A DNA stretch of 64,000 nucleotides, from NCBI RefSeq assembly GCF_025995175.1, contig NZ_BAPV01000043.1, positions 62,001 to 126,000 of the forward strand. Reading direction: 5' to 3'. Both the position numbers and the translations under genes were made by a program. A model generated the notes under the pieces. That model worked only from the letters and a program-made list of their open reading frames with translations. It had not been told where the DNA came from and did no database searches. Shown piece after piece: positions 52,802-62,121 of the stretch (positions are counted from its first letter, which is position 1; every line of letters begins with the position of its first letter). This DNA is from Asaia krungthepensis NRIC 0535 (GTDB lineage: Bacteria > Pseudomonadota > Alphaproteobacteria > Acetobacterales > Acetobacteraceae).

Positions 52802-52816
52802 TGAGAATCGTTCGCA
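52802..52816. promoter_or_regulatory. Weak Fur-like 7-1-7 site
   Basis: TGAGAATCGTTCGCA compares with the Fur 7-1-7 consensus TGATAAT-N-ATTATCA at 10 of 14 positions (left half 6/7, right half 4/7). It is 21 bases upstream of the porin start of the peroxidase operon. EfeB-type genes are often iron-regulated, but this match alone is weak. Confidence 0.25.
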
Positions 52817-52961
52817 TGACATGGCAGCAATTTTTTGACATGATTGGTTAATTATCGCCAATATACGAAATCGTGTTTGCATATCGAAATATAGAATCGT
52901 GGACTTATAAGGATATATCTAGGTTTTCCCTTCGTTTCAGTCAGTATGTAAATATACCACG

Positions 52962-53171
52962 ATGAATGGAAGAAATGACCTGACCAGGCTTCGCGGTACG
53001 CCACCACGGTTTTTCGATCCGGAAAAGAGGGTCAGTGCGCCTGAACCGCGCGTCCCGATCGGACCAAATGGCCAGAAATTCGTCATCACCATCGAGCTGG
53101 AATGCGCAAGACCTGACCATGTGACGAGGGTCGGGACCCAGATATCCTCTGTCGGACTGCCGAACGTCTAA
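52962..53171 (+). CDS. Possible small protein, unknown
   Basis: A 69-codon open frame in the 490-base gap between the porin and the next TonB receptor. It reads soluble and Arg/Pro-rich with a VPIGPNGQKFVITIELE stretch, but has no ribosome site before its ATG and no recognised family. The opposite strand is open over the same span, so it may be chance. Nothing else is seen in the gap except the promoter noted below. Confidence 0.25.
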   Translation: MNGRNDLTRLRGTPPRFFDPEKRVSAPEPRVPIGPNGQKFVITIELECARPDHVTRVGTQISSVGLPNV

Positions 53172-53254
53172 GCCTGCATGGCGTCGCAAGACCCCGCAGC
53201 ACTCCTCCTCGACTGATCTCTCAGTCGGAGAGCCTCATTCAGACAGCCATTTTT

Positions 53255-53263
53255 TGTTATAAT
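53255..53263 (+). promoter_or_regulatory. Extended -10 promoter of TonB receptor
   Basis: TGTTATAAT is a perfect TATAAT hexamer with a TG one base in front (extended -10), 70 bases before the receptor ATG. No good -35 is visible, as is usual for extended -10 promoters. Confidence 0.5.
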
Positions 53264-53332
53264 GTATCATTTTACACAGAATGACAGACTCCCTATCCCG
53301 GGCGGGACACAAAGCCGCGCCGGACCCAAGCC

Positions 53333-55705
53333 ATGACACGCATCACCCTCTTTCTCTTGTCTCCGCTGATCTGCGCCTTGACTGCATTCCCCGACCGGGC
53401 CGACGCCGATGCCGTTGAACCATCAGGAGAGTCCCGCCCGGAGACACCGCGTACACGACCGCTCAAGCCTTCCCGGCATGAGGTCGTGGTTGTGCGCCAC
53501 AAGCGCGCCAATCCGGACGGTTCGAAGGGTACGTCACCGGGTGGCGGTCTGATGCCCAACCAGACTGCGCCGCGCGCTCAAAGCGGCCTGACGCGAGATT
53601 TCATTGCCAGGCAATCGCCCACTCTGTCCCCTCTGGCCATGATCGCAAGCCTCCCGGGTGTGGTGTATTCCGGCAATGATCCACTGGGTACGAATGACGA
53701 GCAGCAAGGATTGTCCGTTCGCGGACTGGATCAGACCGAAATCGGCTATCTCTTTGAGAACGTGCCTGCGGCGCCGCCCCTGTTTCTCGTGCCCTATGCC
53801 TCCCAGACGGTCGATAACGAAAATATTGCTTCCGTCACCCTGGCTCAGGGCAGTGGCGCGACAGATGCGCCCCTCTATAACGCGGTAGGGGGAACGCTTT
53901 CGATGCGCATGCGCAAACCCTCGGAGGAGCGTGGCGGATACATTGGCGGCTCCTGGGGCTCCTATAACCTGAACCGTGAGTTCGTACGGCTTGATACAGG
54001 ACGGATCGGCCAGGACGGCCCCAAGGGCTTTGCGTCATTTTCCTATCGAGGGGCGGATCCGTGGCGTGGCGCAGGGCCGATGCGCCGGTTCCACACAGAT
54101 GTGCGTCTGAGCAAGGAATGGGGGCAGGCTAACACTGCTGATCTGATCTTCTCGTTCAACCGGGAGCGGGGGACCTATCTGCGTCCACCGACCATGGCGC
54201 AATGGAAGCAATATGGTACCGACTTCAACTACACATCTGACTACGTCTCCGGCGATCCGAATTATTACCGATATCAGGAGAATGCCCGTGCCCAGAGCTT
54301 TCTTGCGGCGCCGCTTTCGCTGCGTCTTTCACGGCAGCTTCGCCTCGATCTGACTCCCTATTTTATCTATGTCTGGGGGTATGACAGTTACGGTACCACG
54401 CTCAGCCGCCTGGGAAGCTATAATGGCAATAGACCTGCAGGGGGCTTGCAGGTTCCAGCCACTCTAGGCGCCAGTTTTGTTTCGGTTGCGACAGATGCCT
54501 ATCACCAATCTCACTCAGGGCTGAACAGCGCGCTACACTATGAGACGGGCCCTAATCGGCTGTCACTGAGCTACTGGCACTCCTATTACGATTTCTCGAG
54601 CCTCTCGCGCTATGTTCTGCCCAACGCGCAGGGTGGCGTCTCCAACCAATGGGGGGATTATCCGATCCTCACAGCCAGTGGCGCGCCGCTCTCGTCCTAT
54701 GACGCGCGGCTCATGCAGCAGATCAATGCGCTATCTCTCACCGATCGCATACGCCTCCTGCATGATCGTCTCACAATCACGGCCGGTCTGCGTGTCGTTA
54801 TGGTGTCGCGCTCGGTCACCAATCTCCTGCCAGGCGCACGCTATCGAAACGGGACAAGCTATGTCTCGCCCCTGCCCCAGGTCTGCGCGGCATTCCGCCT
54901 GTCGCCTCGTGACCAGGTCTATCTGAATGGTACGACCGGCTTCAGAGCACCGTCAGGCATTTCGAGCTATCAGGATCGCTTCAGTCTGACGAGCGGTCAA
55001 CAGACCCGCAGCGCATCCTCCGATACACGACCGGAATATTCAATCGGCGAGGAGATCGGCTATCGCCATACCGGCCTCGTCAACCTGTCGCTTGCCTTCT
55101 TCAACTATAACTTCACCAATCGTCAGGTCACCACCACCACGCCTTTGAATGGCGTGATGACGACAGAGTCGATCAATGGCGGTGGTCAGACTGCGCGCGG
55201 TGCCCAATTCGAGCTTGGTTTGAGGCCGTGGCATGGCCTCAGCCCTTATCTGTCTGGCCAGTACATTCATGCGACCATCGACAACAATATTCGCTCTGGG
55301 AGCGATTACCTGCCGACTGCCGGCAAAAGACCGGTCCGTACACCAGAATTTTCCGGCGGCCTCGGTCTTTCCTATGACGATGGCACATTCTTCGGGCTGT
55401 TCAATGGACGTTATGTCGGCCCGACCTATTCGACCTTCATGAACGACGAGAGGATTCCCGGTTTCGCGAGTGCAAATCTCTCGCTCGGCTACCGGCTGCA
55501 GAGCAGCCAGCGCCTCAAAACGCCGCAACTGCAACTCAACCTGATCAATCTTGGGCGATCGGGATATCTGTCAGGGGTCAATGGCGTGGGCCTCAATCGA
55601 AACCCGACACGGGGCGTATACGGGACAACAATTGCGGGGCGGGCACCGACCTATTTTGTCGGTGGCGGCTTTGCGGGTGTTGTCTCGCTCTCAACAGGAT
55701 TCTGA
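53333..55705 (+). CDS. TonB-dependent outer-membrane receptor
   Basis: A 790-residue receptor. Signal peptide (to ADA, about residue 26), then a basic Pro/Arg linker with EVVVVRHKR as a TonB-box-like element, a plug (SPLAMIASLPGVVYSGNDPLGTNDEQQGLSVRGLDQTEIGYLFENVPAAPP), and a barrel rich in Tyr and Ser ending FAGVVSLSTGF. The plug's SVRGLDQTEIGYLFENVP follows the general siderophore or sugar receptor pattern, but the ligand cannot be told. It has its own extended -10 promoter. Confidence 0.9.
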   Translation: MTRITLFLLSPLICALTAFPDRADADAVEPSGESRPETPRTRPLKPSRHEVVVVRHKRANPDGSKGTSPGGGLMPNQTAPRAQSGLTRDFIARQSPTLSPLAMIASLPGVVYSGNDPLGTNDEQQGLSVRGLDQTEIGYLFENVPAAPPLFLVPYASQTVDNENIASVTLAQGSGATDAPLYNAVGGTLSMRMRKPSEERGGYIGGSWGSYNLNREFVRLDTGRIGQDGPKGFASFSYRGADPWRGAGPMRRFHTDVRLSKEWGQANTADLIFSFNRERGTYLRPPTMAQWKQYGTDFNYTSDYVSGDPNYYRYQENARAQSFLAAPLSLRLSRQLRLDLTPYFIYVWGYDSYGTTLSRLGSYNGNRPAGGLQVPATLGASFVSVATDAYHQSHSGLNSALHYETGPNRLSLSYWHSYYDFSSLSRYVLPNAQGGVSNQWGDYPILTASGAPLSSYDARLMQQINALSLTDRIRLLHDRLTITAGLRVVMVSRSVTNLLPGARYRNGTSYVSPLPQVCAAFRLSPRDQVYLNGTTGFRAPSGISSYQDRFSLTSGQQTRSASSDTRPEYSIGEEIGYRHTGLVNLSLAFFNYNFTNRQVTTTTPLNGVMTTESINGGGQTARGAQFELGLRPWHGLSPYLSGQYIHATIDNNIRSGSDYLPTAGKRPVRTPEFSGGLGLSYDDGTFFGLFNGRYVGPTYSTFMNDERIPGFASANLSLGYRLQSSQRLKTPQLQLNLINLGRSGYLSGVNGVGLNRNPTRGVYGTTIAGRAPTYFVGGGFAGVVSLSTGF

Positions 55706-55931
55706 CACGGACCAGCCTGATTTATGACAGAATGTTGCGAGAGCGATAAAGACCTTCTGTTTCCTTAAAATCGCATTTATCGTTTCTATGTCGCAATGGA
55801 GCGCCGGTCCCAGCCCGGCTGCTCCCTTGTGCACAACCCTGACATCGCGTTTTAGGTCAGCCTACGCGACACAACCCCTTGCAGATCGTTCCGGTACAGG
55901 AACGTTTCGACCTATATTGGAAAGGCCCTAG

Positions 55932-58553
55932 ATGAGACGACGCGCCTCCTTTCTTACGGCCTCACTCACCGTGATGACTGCCATGGCCCTGCTGCAAGAC
56001 GCCCAGGCAGCAGGGTCCACAGACACGCATGCACGCAGGACCCCTGGCAAAACGGCAAGCAAGCCCGCCCAGCCTGTAAACCGGGATCAGACCCCAAGAC
56101 GGTCGGTACGCCAGAGAGCGATCTCGGGTGATGAATCTGTGATTGTGACAGGCACCCATGCCGTCAATCGAAAGGCCCGGGACAGTACCAGCCCGATCAC
56201 GGTCATCACTGGTGCAGAACTTGCGCGTTCGGGTCAGCTCAACCTCACCGACGCGATCACGCGCGTCAATCCTGCCATCAATATCCAGACAAGGGGCAGT
56301 GATACGGCAGCACTCACCGGCTCGATCCGCATGCGCGGTCTCAACCCGAACGAAGTGCTTGTGCTGGTAGATGGCAAGAGACGCCATGTGACCGGCAACG
56401 TCGTGCAGAACCCGGGACCGCAATTCGGCTCTACCCCGGTTGACCTCAACATGATCCCGGCCAATGCCATCGACCATATCGAGGTGCTTCAGGATGGTGC
56501 CGCCGCGCAATACGGGTCGGATGCCATTGCTGGCGTCGTGAATATCATCACCAAGAAGCAGGATCACGGACTTCATATGACCGCCCAGACCGGCGCGAAT
56601 GCCTATTCAGGCACAGGCTGGAATTACCAGCTCAACGCCGATGGCGGCATGAAGCTCGGGCGTGATGGGTATCTCCATCTGAGTGGGCAGGTTTATCACA
56701 CCGACCACTTCTTTCTGGACACACAGGACCATCGCCTGCTGCCCTATGCCCCGCCGGGTGCGAATACGGTCGGGTATTACGGAATTCTCCCCGGCGCGAT
56801 CAAGGTGCCCTACAACTCGAACAAGATCATGAGTACGCCCGAGGAAACGCGCGAGAATCTGGGTATCGATTTCGGCAAGAAGGTGAGCAGCACCGTCGAT
56901 TTCTACGGACTCATCACCTATGCCCATCGTCATGCCGAGGCGATCCAGAATTATCGTATCCCCACGATTGCGCCCACCCTCTATCCGACCGGTTTTTCGC
57001 CGATCGAGGCCATCGAGGAGAACGACTATCAGGCCAATCTCGGGTTCAAGGGGAGCCATCTTTTTGGGTTCGACTGGGATGTGAGCACCGAATACGGTGC
57101 AGATGAGGACGACATCAACACAATCAACACCGCCAATACGGGTATGCTCGGTCGCTCCTGCCAGACCACCAACAGGGCCCTGCCATACTTCTCATCGCAG
57201 GGTTGCGGATACTCCCCCACCAGCGCACGCGCCGAGACCTATCGCAACGCGATGTGGACCAACAACCTCGACATCCGCCGTGGATTCCGCATCGCAGATG
57301 CCGTGCCGATGACGCTCGCCTTTGGCGGTCAGCATCGCCTCGAAATGTACGATATCGTCGCCGGTGAACCTCCCTCCTATGAGGCGGGCGGGACTCAGGG
57401 CTATGCGGGCGCCGCGCCCCAGAATGCCGGGAGCTGGAGCCGTAATATCTGGGCAGCCTATATCGACGACGATTTCCATCCGCTGCCCAAGCTCGATATC
57501 GATCTGGCAGGCCGTTTCGAGCACTACACGGATTCCGGGAATACCGAGAACGGCAAGATCTCGGCGCGTTACGACTTCACAAAGCGTATTGCCGTGCGTG
57601 CCACGATCAGCAATGGTTTCCGGGCGCCGACACTGGCCGAGCAGCATTACAGCGCGCTCAGTGTCGGCCCGACCTCCGCCTCAGGCCTGTTGCCTGTGGC
57701 CTCCGAAGCCGCACGTACGCTTGGCGCCAGTGCGCTCAAGCCAGAGCGTTCCACCAATGCCAGCGGCGGCGTCGTGTTGGAGCCAGTCAGGAATTTTCAT
57801 GTCGAGGCCGATGTCTATCAGATCAATCTGAGAGATCGCATCGTGCAAGGTGGTTCTGTAGTGGGCGCCCAGGCCATCACGGCCATTGAGCAGATGGGGT
57901 ACACGCTCCCAGGTGGGGCGACGCTCAGCAATCCGACCGGATTCTCGGCGTATTTCTTCTCGAACGGAGCAAGTACGCGCACCCAGGGGCTGGACATCAA
58001 GGCGGATTATCGCCTGAGATTGCAGCGCTACGGATCGGTCGTGCTCTCCATGGCGCTCAACCTCAACCGCACCACATTGACGCATAACGGACTCTCTGCC
58101 GCGGGCCGTCCGCTGCTCAATGCGCAGACGATTTCCTACCTCACCACGGAATCTCCACGGAGCAAGATCGTGCTCAATGCCTATTACACAATCGGCCATT
58201 GGGACGTGAATTTGCGCCAGACCCGTTACGGTGAGACCGTGGGCATGCTGACCTATCAGGACTGGACACCGGCAAGTGCCATCTGCCCGCTGACCGGCGG
58301 CGCATTGCGCGGATCCAATACCTGCTTCGCGCAATTCAAGAATACGCCGCGCTGGCTGACCGATCTCGAACTCGGTTATCGCTTCAACGATCACTGGCAT
58401 GTGGCAGTGGGCGCCAACAACATCTTCAACCTGCGCCCCCGCAAGGTACCCGCTTATCTCGCTTCGAACGGCGTGAATGTTTATGATTCGGCCTCTGCAC
58501 AGGTGCCGATGACAGGCGGATATTATTTCGGCCGTGTTAACGCCGACTTCTGA
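55932..58553 (+). CDS. TonB-dependent outer-membrane receptor
   Basis: An 873-residue receptor. Signal peptide to about residue 26, basic Pro/Arg linker, TonB-box-like ESVIVTGTH (about 68), then a plug with NLTDAITRVNPAINIQTRGSDTAALTGSIRMRGLNPNEVLVLVDGKRRH and the DHIEVLQDGAAAQYGSDAIAGVVNII hallmark. The barrel ends GGYYFGRVNADF. The RGLNPNEVLVLVDGKRRH block and length put it in the same TBDR branch as the receptor at 31344, different from 53333. The ligand is unknown. It ends at a strong terminator and its 225-base upstream gap holds no gene. Confidence 0.9.
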   Translation: MRRRASFLTASLTVMTAMALLQDAQAAGSTDTHARRTPGKTASKPAQPVNRDQTPRRSVRQRAISGDESVIVTGTHAVNRKARDSTSPITVITGAELARSGQLNLTDAITRVNPAINIQTRGSDTAALTGSIRMRGLNPNEVLVLVDGKRRHVTGNVVQNPGPQFGSTPVDLNMIPANAIDHIEVLQDGAAAQYGSDAIAGVVNIITKKQDHGLHMTAQTGANAYSGTGWNYQLNADGGMKLGRDGYLHLSGQVYHTDHFFLDTQDHRLLPYAPPGANTVGYYGILPGAIKVPYNSNKIMSTPEETRENLGIDFGKKVSSTVDFYGLITYAHRHAEAIQNYRIPTIAPTLYPTGFSPIEAIEENDYQANLGFKGSHLFGFDWDVSTEYGADEDDINTINTANTGMLGRSCQTTNRALPYFSSQGCGYSPTSARAETYRNAMWTNNLDIRRGFRIADAVPMTLAFGGQHRLEMYDIVAGEPPSYEAGGTQGYAGAAPQNAGSWSRNIWAAYIDDDFHPLPKLDIDLAGRFEHYTDSGNTENGKISARYDFTKRIAVRATISNGFRAPTLAEQHYSALSVGPTSASGLLPVASEAARTLGASALKPERSTNASGGVVLEPVRNFHVEADVYQINLRDRIVQGGSVVGAQAITAIEQMGYTLPGGATLSNPTGFSAYFFSNGASTRTQGLDIKADYRLRLQRYGSVVLSMALNLNRTTLTHNGLSAAGRPLLNAQTISYLTTESPRSKIVLNAYYTIGHWDVNLRQTRYGETVGMLTYQDWTPASAICPLTGGALRGSNTCFAQFKNTPRWLTDLELGYRFNDHWHVAVGANNIFNLRPRKVPAYLASNGVNVYDSASAQVPMTGGYYFGRVNADF

Positions 58554-58559
58554 ATGCAG

Positions 58560-58592
58560 AAAACCGCCAGAGCGCGATGCTCTGGCGGTTTT
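58560..58592. terminator. Bidirectional rho-independent terminator
   Basis: AAAACCGCCAGAGC pairs perfectly with GCTCTGGCGGTTTT (14 bp) around a GCGAT loop. The A/T ends give a T-run in both directions. It separates the TonB receptor from the convergent porin. Confidence 0.95.
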
Positions 58593-58644
58593 ATGATCTC
58601 GATGACCGGCCTCGCCCGACGGGAGAGGCCGTTTCGCTCTGCGC

Positions 58645-60402
58645 TTATTGGAAAGGGAGATAACGCAGCGACAGGAACACCATGTTATCATTGGTGTGTG
58701 GCGTACCGCCCACCCCGCTGAAGGAGGTGACATAGGTGTAGGAATACTGCGCGCCGACGCGCAGCGTGCCGTAATCGCCATGCAGATAGGTCCACCAGAA
58801 CCCGGCTGTGCCCTGCACGACGCGATTGATACTGGTCTGGCAGGCGCTGGACGCGGCCCCTTCGATATCGCAGCCGCCGACGTTGTAGAGCGGATTACCA
58901 TAACCGTAATGCTTGCCGCCGACATCGAAGTAGGAACGCGAGCGGAGCATTTCCATGCCGCCATAGGCGTAAAGCTGAAGCGCCTTGGTGGCATTCCCGT
59001 ACAGACCGACCAGCACGTTGGCCGCGGGCATCGGCTTGACCTGCCCCTTGGAATCGATGGTCACGTCAGGAATATTGGACGTCCCGTAGCGTCCGATACC
59101 CGTACCGATCAGGCCGGAAGCCTGGAAGAACACCTTGTGCGATTTCTCGACCGGCAGGATCAGACCGCCACCGCCGCCACCGGCCACCTTGGTGCTGCTC
59201 TGTCCGGTTCCGGTATAGGAGACGCGGCTATGAGCAAAACGCAGCAGCCCCGTGAGTTCGTAATGGCCCCAGCCCGGATCGGCCGCGAGCTTGCCGATCA
59301 CATCGGGTGCGACATCGGTCGAGTAATTGGTGGACGGGTTGTTCACGTTGACGCCAGCATTCTGGTACGTGCCTGACGTTGCACCGGCGGGAAGATACTG
59401 GCCGCCTGAACCAACCGCGATGACCTGCTGCGGGTTTTCGATCGAGATACCGACATTATAGCGGCTGTGATCAAAGCCCTTCACGAGGCGGATCTGGGTG
59501 TTACGCGTCCAGTTGAACCCTGGGATATACTGGGCGTCGATCGACAATGGCACCTGCTCGTCACGAGCCCGCATACCGTGGTTGAACATGGTGAGCAGTG
59601 ACCAGTTCTGACCACCAAGCAGGGTCAGATCGTCCACATCGTCAATCAGCTGGCCGTAGAACACGCGCTCACGCAGAACGTAGGAGTTAGACTGGCGCGA
59701 ATTGGAGGACGACCCCGAACCCTGGAAATCGGTCTCGATATAAGCCTGAGCACGCAAAGCCTTGGTGATATCGCCTTCGACGAGGGCTGCCAGACGGCTC
59801 TGACGCGCCGATTCGTGGAATTCGTTGATATGGTAGTTCGGGCTGTTCGCAAACGGGATCGAGCCGAAGTTGGAGGAGATATCCGACACGTTGTTGCGCG
59901 ACCTGAACATGGTCGCGGCCTCGACATAACCACCGAGCGTGATGCGAATGCCACCAATCTGGATCTGACCGCGATGAAGCGGCCCGTAAAGATCAGTCAC
60001 GCGGCCGGTTGGGGTGCCGGTCAGCTGGCCATAAGGGGTTGCCGCATTGACAGGGGGAAGCAGGACATCCCTGTTCGGCCCGGGAGCCGAAGCGGTAGCG
60101 AAGCCTGCACCGGGGGACATGGCACCGGAACCGTGGGCTGGCGCGCCGCGATAGCCGTTACGCGCGCCATAGGGGTCATTCTCTTCTGCCTGACGCTGCT
60201 GCGCCAGCTGGTCATGGATGCGCTTCATTTCGCGCTGATGCTCGTGCTTCATCTCTGCGAGCTGCGACTGCATGGCCTTGATCTGCTGCTCCATCAGACT
60301 CATCTGATCGAGACTTGCGGCATGCACTGGGGTCGCGACGGCCAGTGAGGCCAACGACACCGATGCCAGCAACAAGCGACAGGCACGGGGGAGAGAGGTC
60401 AT
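58645..60402 (-). CDS. Coiled-coil porin, DcaP-like outer-membrane transporter
   Basis: A 585-residue outer-membrane protein. A signal peptide (to HAA, about 29) is followed by a predicted coiled coil, MEQQIKAMQSQLAEMKHEH through QLAQQRQAEE (about 37-73), a Gly/Pro/Ala linker, then a porin barrel (GGIRITLGGYVEAATMF near residue 150) ending MVFLSLRYLPFQ. An N-terminal coiled coil before a trimeric barrel is the DcaP/phosphate-porin architecture. A perfect Pho box 91 bases upstream indicates PhoB control, so phosphate or phosphoester uptake is a reasonable inference. Confidence 0.85.
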   Translation of the reverse strand: MTSLPRACRLLLASVSLASLAVATPVHAASLDQMSLMEQQIKAMQSQLAEMKHEHQREMKRIHDQLAQQRQAEENDPYGARNGYRGAPAHGSGAMSPGAGFATASAPGPNRDVLLPPVNAATPYGQLTGTPTGRVTDLYGPLHRGQIQIGGIRITLGGYVEAATMFRSRNNVSDISSNFGSIPFANSPNYHINEFHESARQSRLAALVEGDITKALRAQAYIETDFQGSGSSSNSRQSNSYVLRERVFYGQLIDDVDDLTLLGGQNWSLLTMFNHGMRARDEQVPLSIDAQYIPGFNWTRNTQIRLVKGFDHSRYNVGISIENPQQVIAVGSGGQYLPAGATSGTYQNAGVNVNNPSTNYSTDVAPDVIGKLAADPGWGHYELTGLLRFAHSRVSYTGTGQSSTKVAGGGGGGLILPVEKSHKVFFQASGLIGTGIGRYGTSNIPDVTIDSKGQVKPMPAANVLVGLYGNATKALQLYAYGGMEMLRSRSYFDVGGKHYGYGNPLYNVGGCDIEGAASSACQTSINRVVQGTAGFWWTYLHGDYGTLRVGAQYSYTYVTSFSGVGGTPHTNDNMVFLSLRYLPFQ

Positions 60403-60492
60403 GTCAGTATCATCTTCCGATGCTGCGGTGGGTGTGAGCCTCCCTTACCCATTGCCCATCGCTGCTTCCTGCGAAGCTTTGATGACTCCAAT

Positions 60493-60510
60493 ATGACAGT
60501 TCGATGACAG
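60493..60510 (-). promoter_or_regulatory. Perfect Pho box upstream of porin
   Basis: Read on the minus strand, CTGTCAT-CGAA-CTGTCAT: two exact copies of the PhoB half-site separated by four bases. It lies 91 bases before the start of the porin at 60402. This is a textbook PhoB site. Confidence 0.85.
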
Positions 60511-61042
60511 TCTACCTAGGATACTGATATCAAACATGAATTTTATGGTTGTGTTTGTCTTATGATGACGACAGTCCGACAAAGTGTGGCTAGTTGTTGT
60601 TTTTCCGACACAGATCGGGATGAACAAACTCTCTTGTCACGCCCATACGAATAGACATTCATGCGCTTCCACGTTTGTTCCGAGGGTTGAGCCTTCCCCG
60701 GTGCACTTCGCGTCGCGCGCGTGAGCACTCGAAAGCGTATCCGTTGAAACGACGAACCTCGCCCGGCATGCTATGGCTTGGCTATCGAAGGTGTTCGACG
60801 GGACAAGCAAGACAGGCAAAATGCCCTTGAGAGGGGAAATCACTGACCTGAGACTGGACGCCCACCCGCCTCGCCTCCCGCAACCGTTCCAATCGAGATA
60901 TCAAGAGAACATGCCTCAACGCAGATTGCTGCCGAAGGGAGAGGTTCGTGGATGGTGAAACTGGCTCTTTATCCCTGAGCGATCGTTCTTGATCTGGCCA
61001 GGCAGCGCGTAATACCCGGCCAGATCAAATGAGGGCATGTCT
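60511..61042. other. Intergenic region without recognisable gene
   Basis: About 530 bases between the Pho-controlled porin and the SDR gene. Short open frames on both strands have no ribosome sites or recognised products. No RNA gene is identified. Confidence 0.4.
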
Positions 61043-61822
61043 TCAGAGGATCGTGTAACCGCCATCGATCAGCAGATCGGCCCCATTGATCATGGCGGCG
61101 CCGCTGGACCCGAGGAAGACTGCCGCCGCAGCAATCTCTTCAGGAATAGCGAAGCGACCCGTCGGGATACGCCGTATGGCGGCTTCTCCCTTTTCTCCTG
61201 CCCAGGCCTTCTTGCCGAGTTCGGTCAGAACCACAGTCGGGGAGAGGGTGTTGACCGTAATCCCGTATTTACCCCACTCCGCCGCGAAGGTCTTGGACAT
61301 ACCGATAACGCCGAATTTCGAGGCGCAATAGGCCACATGTTCTTCAATGGCCACTGTTCCCGCCTGAGAAGCAAGATTGAGGATGCGCCCGCCCTTCCCT
61401 GCCGCGATCATGGCCTGACCCACGGCCTGCGTGACCAGGAAGGTACCCCTGAGATTGATAGCAATCGTCTTGTCCCAGTAATCCAGAGGCAGCGTCTCTG
61501 CCGGGGCCAGGAAGACCACGCCAGCACAATTGACTAAAATATCGATCCTGCCGAACGTGGCCTCCACCTTCGACACCATTTCCGCCACGGAAGTTGCATC
61601 GGAGACATCGCACGAGAATGGCTGGGCCGACGCCCCCAGTTCCGATGCCTTCGCTGCCGCATTGTTATGATTCACGTCAACGAGAGCCACCTTGGCTCCC
61701 TTGCGCACATAGGCCGTCGCGATGGCCGCCCCGATCCCGGAGGCGCCGCCGGTGACAAGGGCGATCTTGCCCTCGAGGGAAAAGTCGAAATCGATATCGG
61801 TAGCCGAGAACTTCACGTCCAT
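61043..61822 (-). CDS. SDR family polyol/sugar dehydrogenase
   Basis: A 259-residue short-chain dehydrogenase. The NAD site TGGASGIG is at about residues 24-31, NCAGV near 100, and the catalytic S-Y-K set in NLASQAG (Ser), YCASK (Tyr, Lys). It ends INGADLLIDGGYTIL. The sequence style (HMIN.., ADLLIDGG) fits the GolD/D-threitol or galactitol 2-dehydrogenase group. ATG 61822 is chosen for its AAGGAG site 7 bases upstream; the GTG two codons earlier is too close to it. It diverges from the eut genes. Confidence 0.88.
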   Translation of the reverse strand: MDVKFSATDIDFDFSLEGKIALVTGGASGIGAAIATAYVRKGAKVALVDVNHNNAAAKASELGASAQPFSCDVSDATSVAEMVSKVEATFGRIDILVNCAGVVFLAPAETLPLDYWDKTIAINLRGTFLVTQAVGQAMIAAGKGGRILNLASQAGTVAIEEHVAYCASKFGVIGMSKTFAAEWGKYGITVNTLSPTVVLTELGKKAWAGEKGEAAIRRIPTGRFAIPEEIAAAAVFLGSSGAAMINGADLLIDGGYTIL

Positions 61823-61903
61823 GATCACGCTCCTTGTGATTTATCACACGAGAATAGAGCACGATGTGCGATATCGTAAGCGTCCCAGCCCTGGACTCAC
61901 AGC

Positions 61904-61934
61904 TTTGTCACGGGATTATCGGAAACGTGACAAA
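61904..61934. promoter_or_regulatory. Inverted repeat in the SDR-eut divergent region
   Basis: TTTGTCACG (61904-61912) and CGTGACAAA (61926-61934) are perfect 9-base arms with a 13-base spacer, between the divergent SDR and eutB genes. It may be an operator for either. Confidence 0.45.
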
Positions 61935-62063
61935 CGAGCCCGACGCGTTTCGCCTGACGACAACCCGGCGTTCACGTTGCAGAAAACGTGTTGCTGACGG
62001 GTGGCATCCATCATGTTGATAATCTTCTCCAATATAATCGACGATATTTGGTGACTTGTTTGT

Positions 62064-62091
62064 TATACTTTTCGGATCCGGAATATATTCC
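62064..62091 (+). promoter_or_regulatory. eutBC promoter with palindrome
   Basis: TATACT (62064-62069) with a TG one base before it forms an extended -10. Just after it, GGAATATATTCC (62080-62091) is a perfect 12-base palindrome overlapping the probable transcription start. A possible repressor site. Confidence 0.4.
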
Positions 62092-62121
62092 ATTTGATCG
62101 CAACGGAAGGAGATGATCTGC

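Noticed and set aside
57681-58994. 437-codon minus-strand frame across the ends of a TonB receptor and a porin
   Set aside because: It spans a strong bidirectional terminator and two well-supported genes in other frames.
61829-62121. Cobalamin riboswitch before eutB
   Set aside because: No B12-box-like sequence or compatible fold is seen in the leader.
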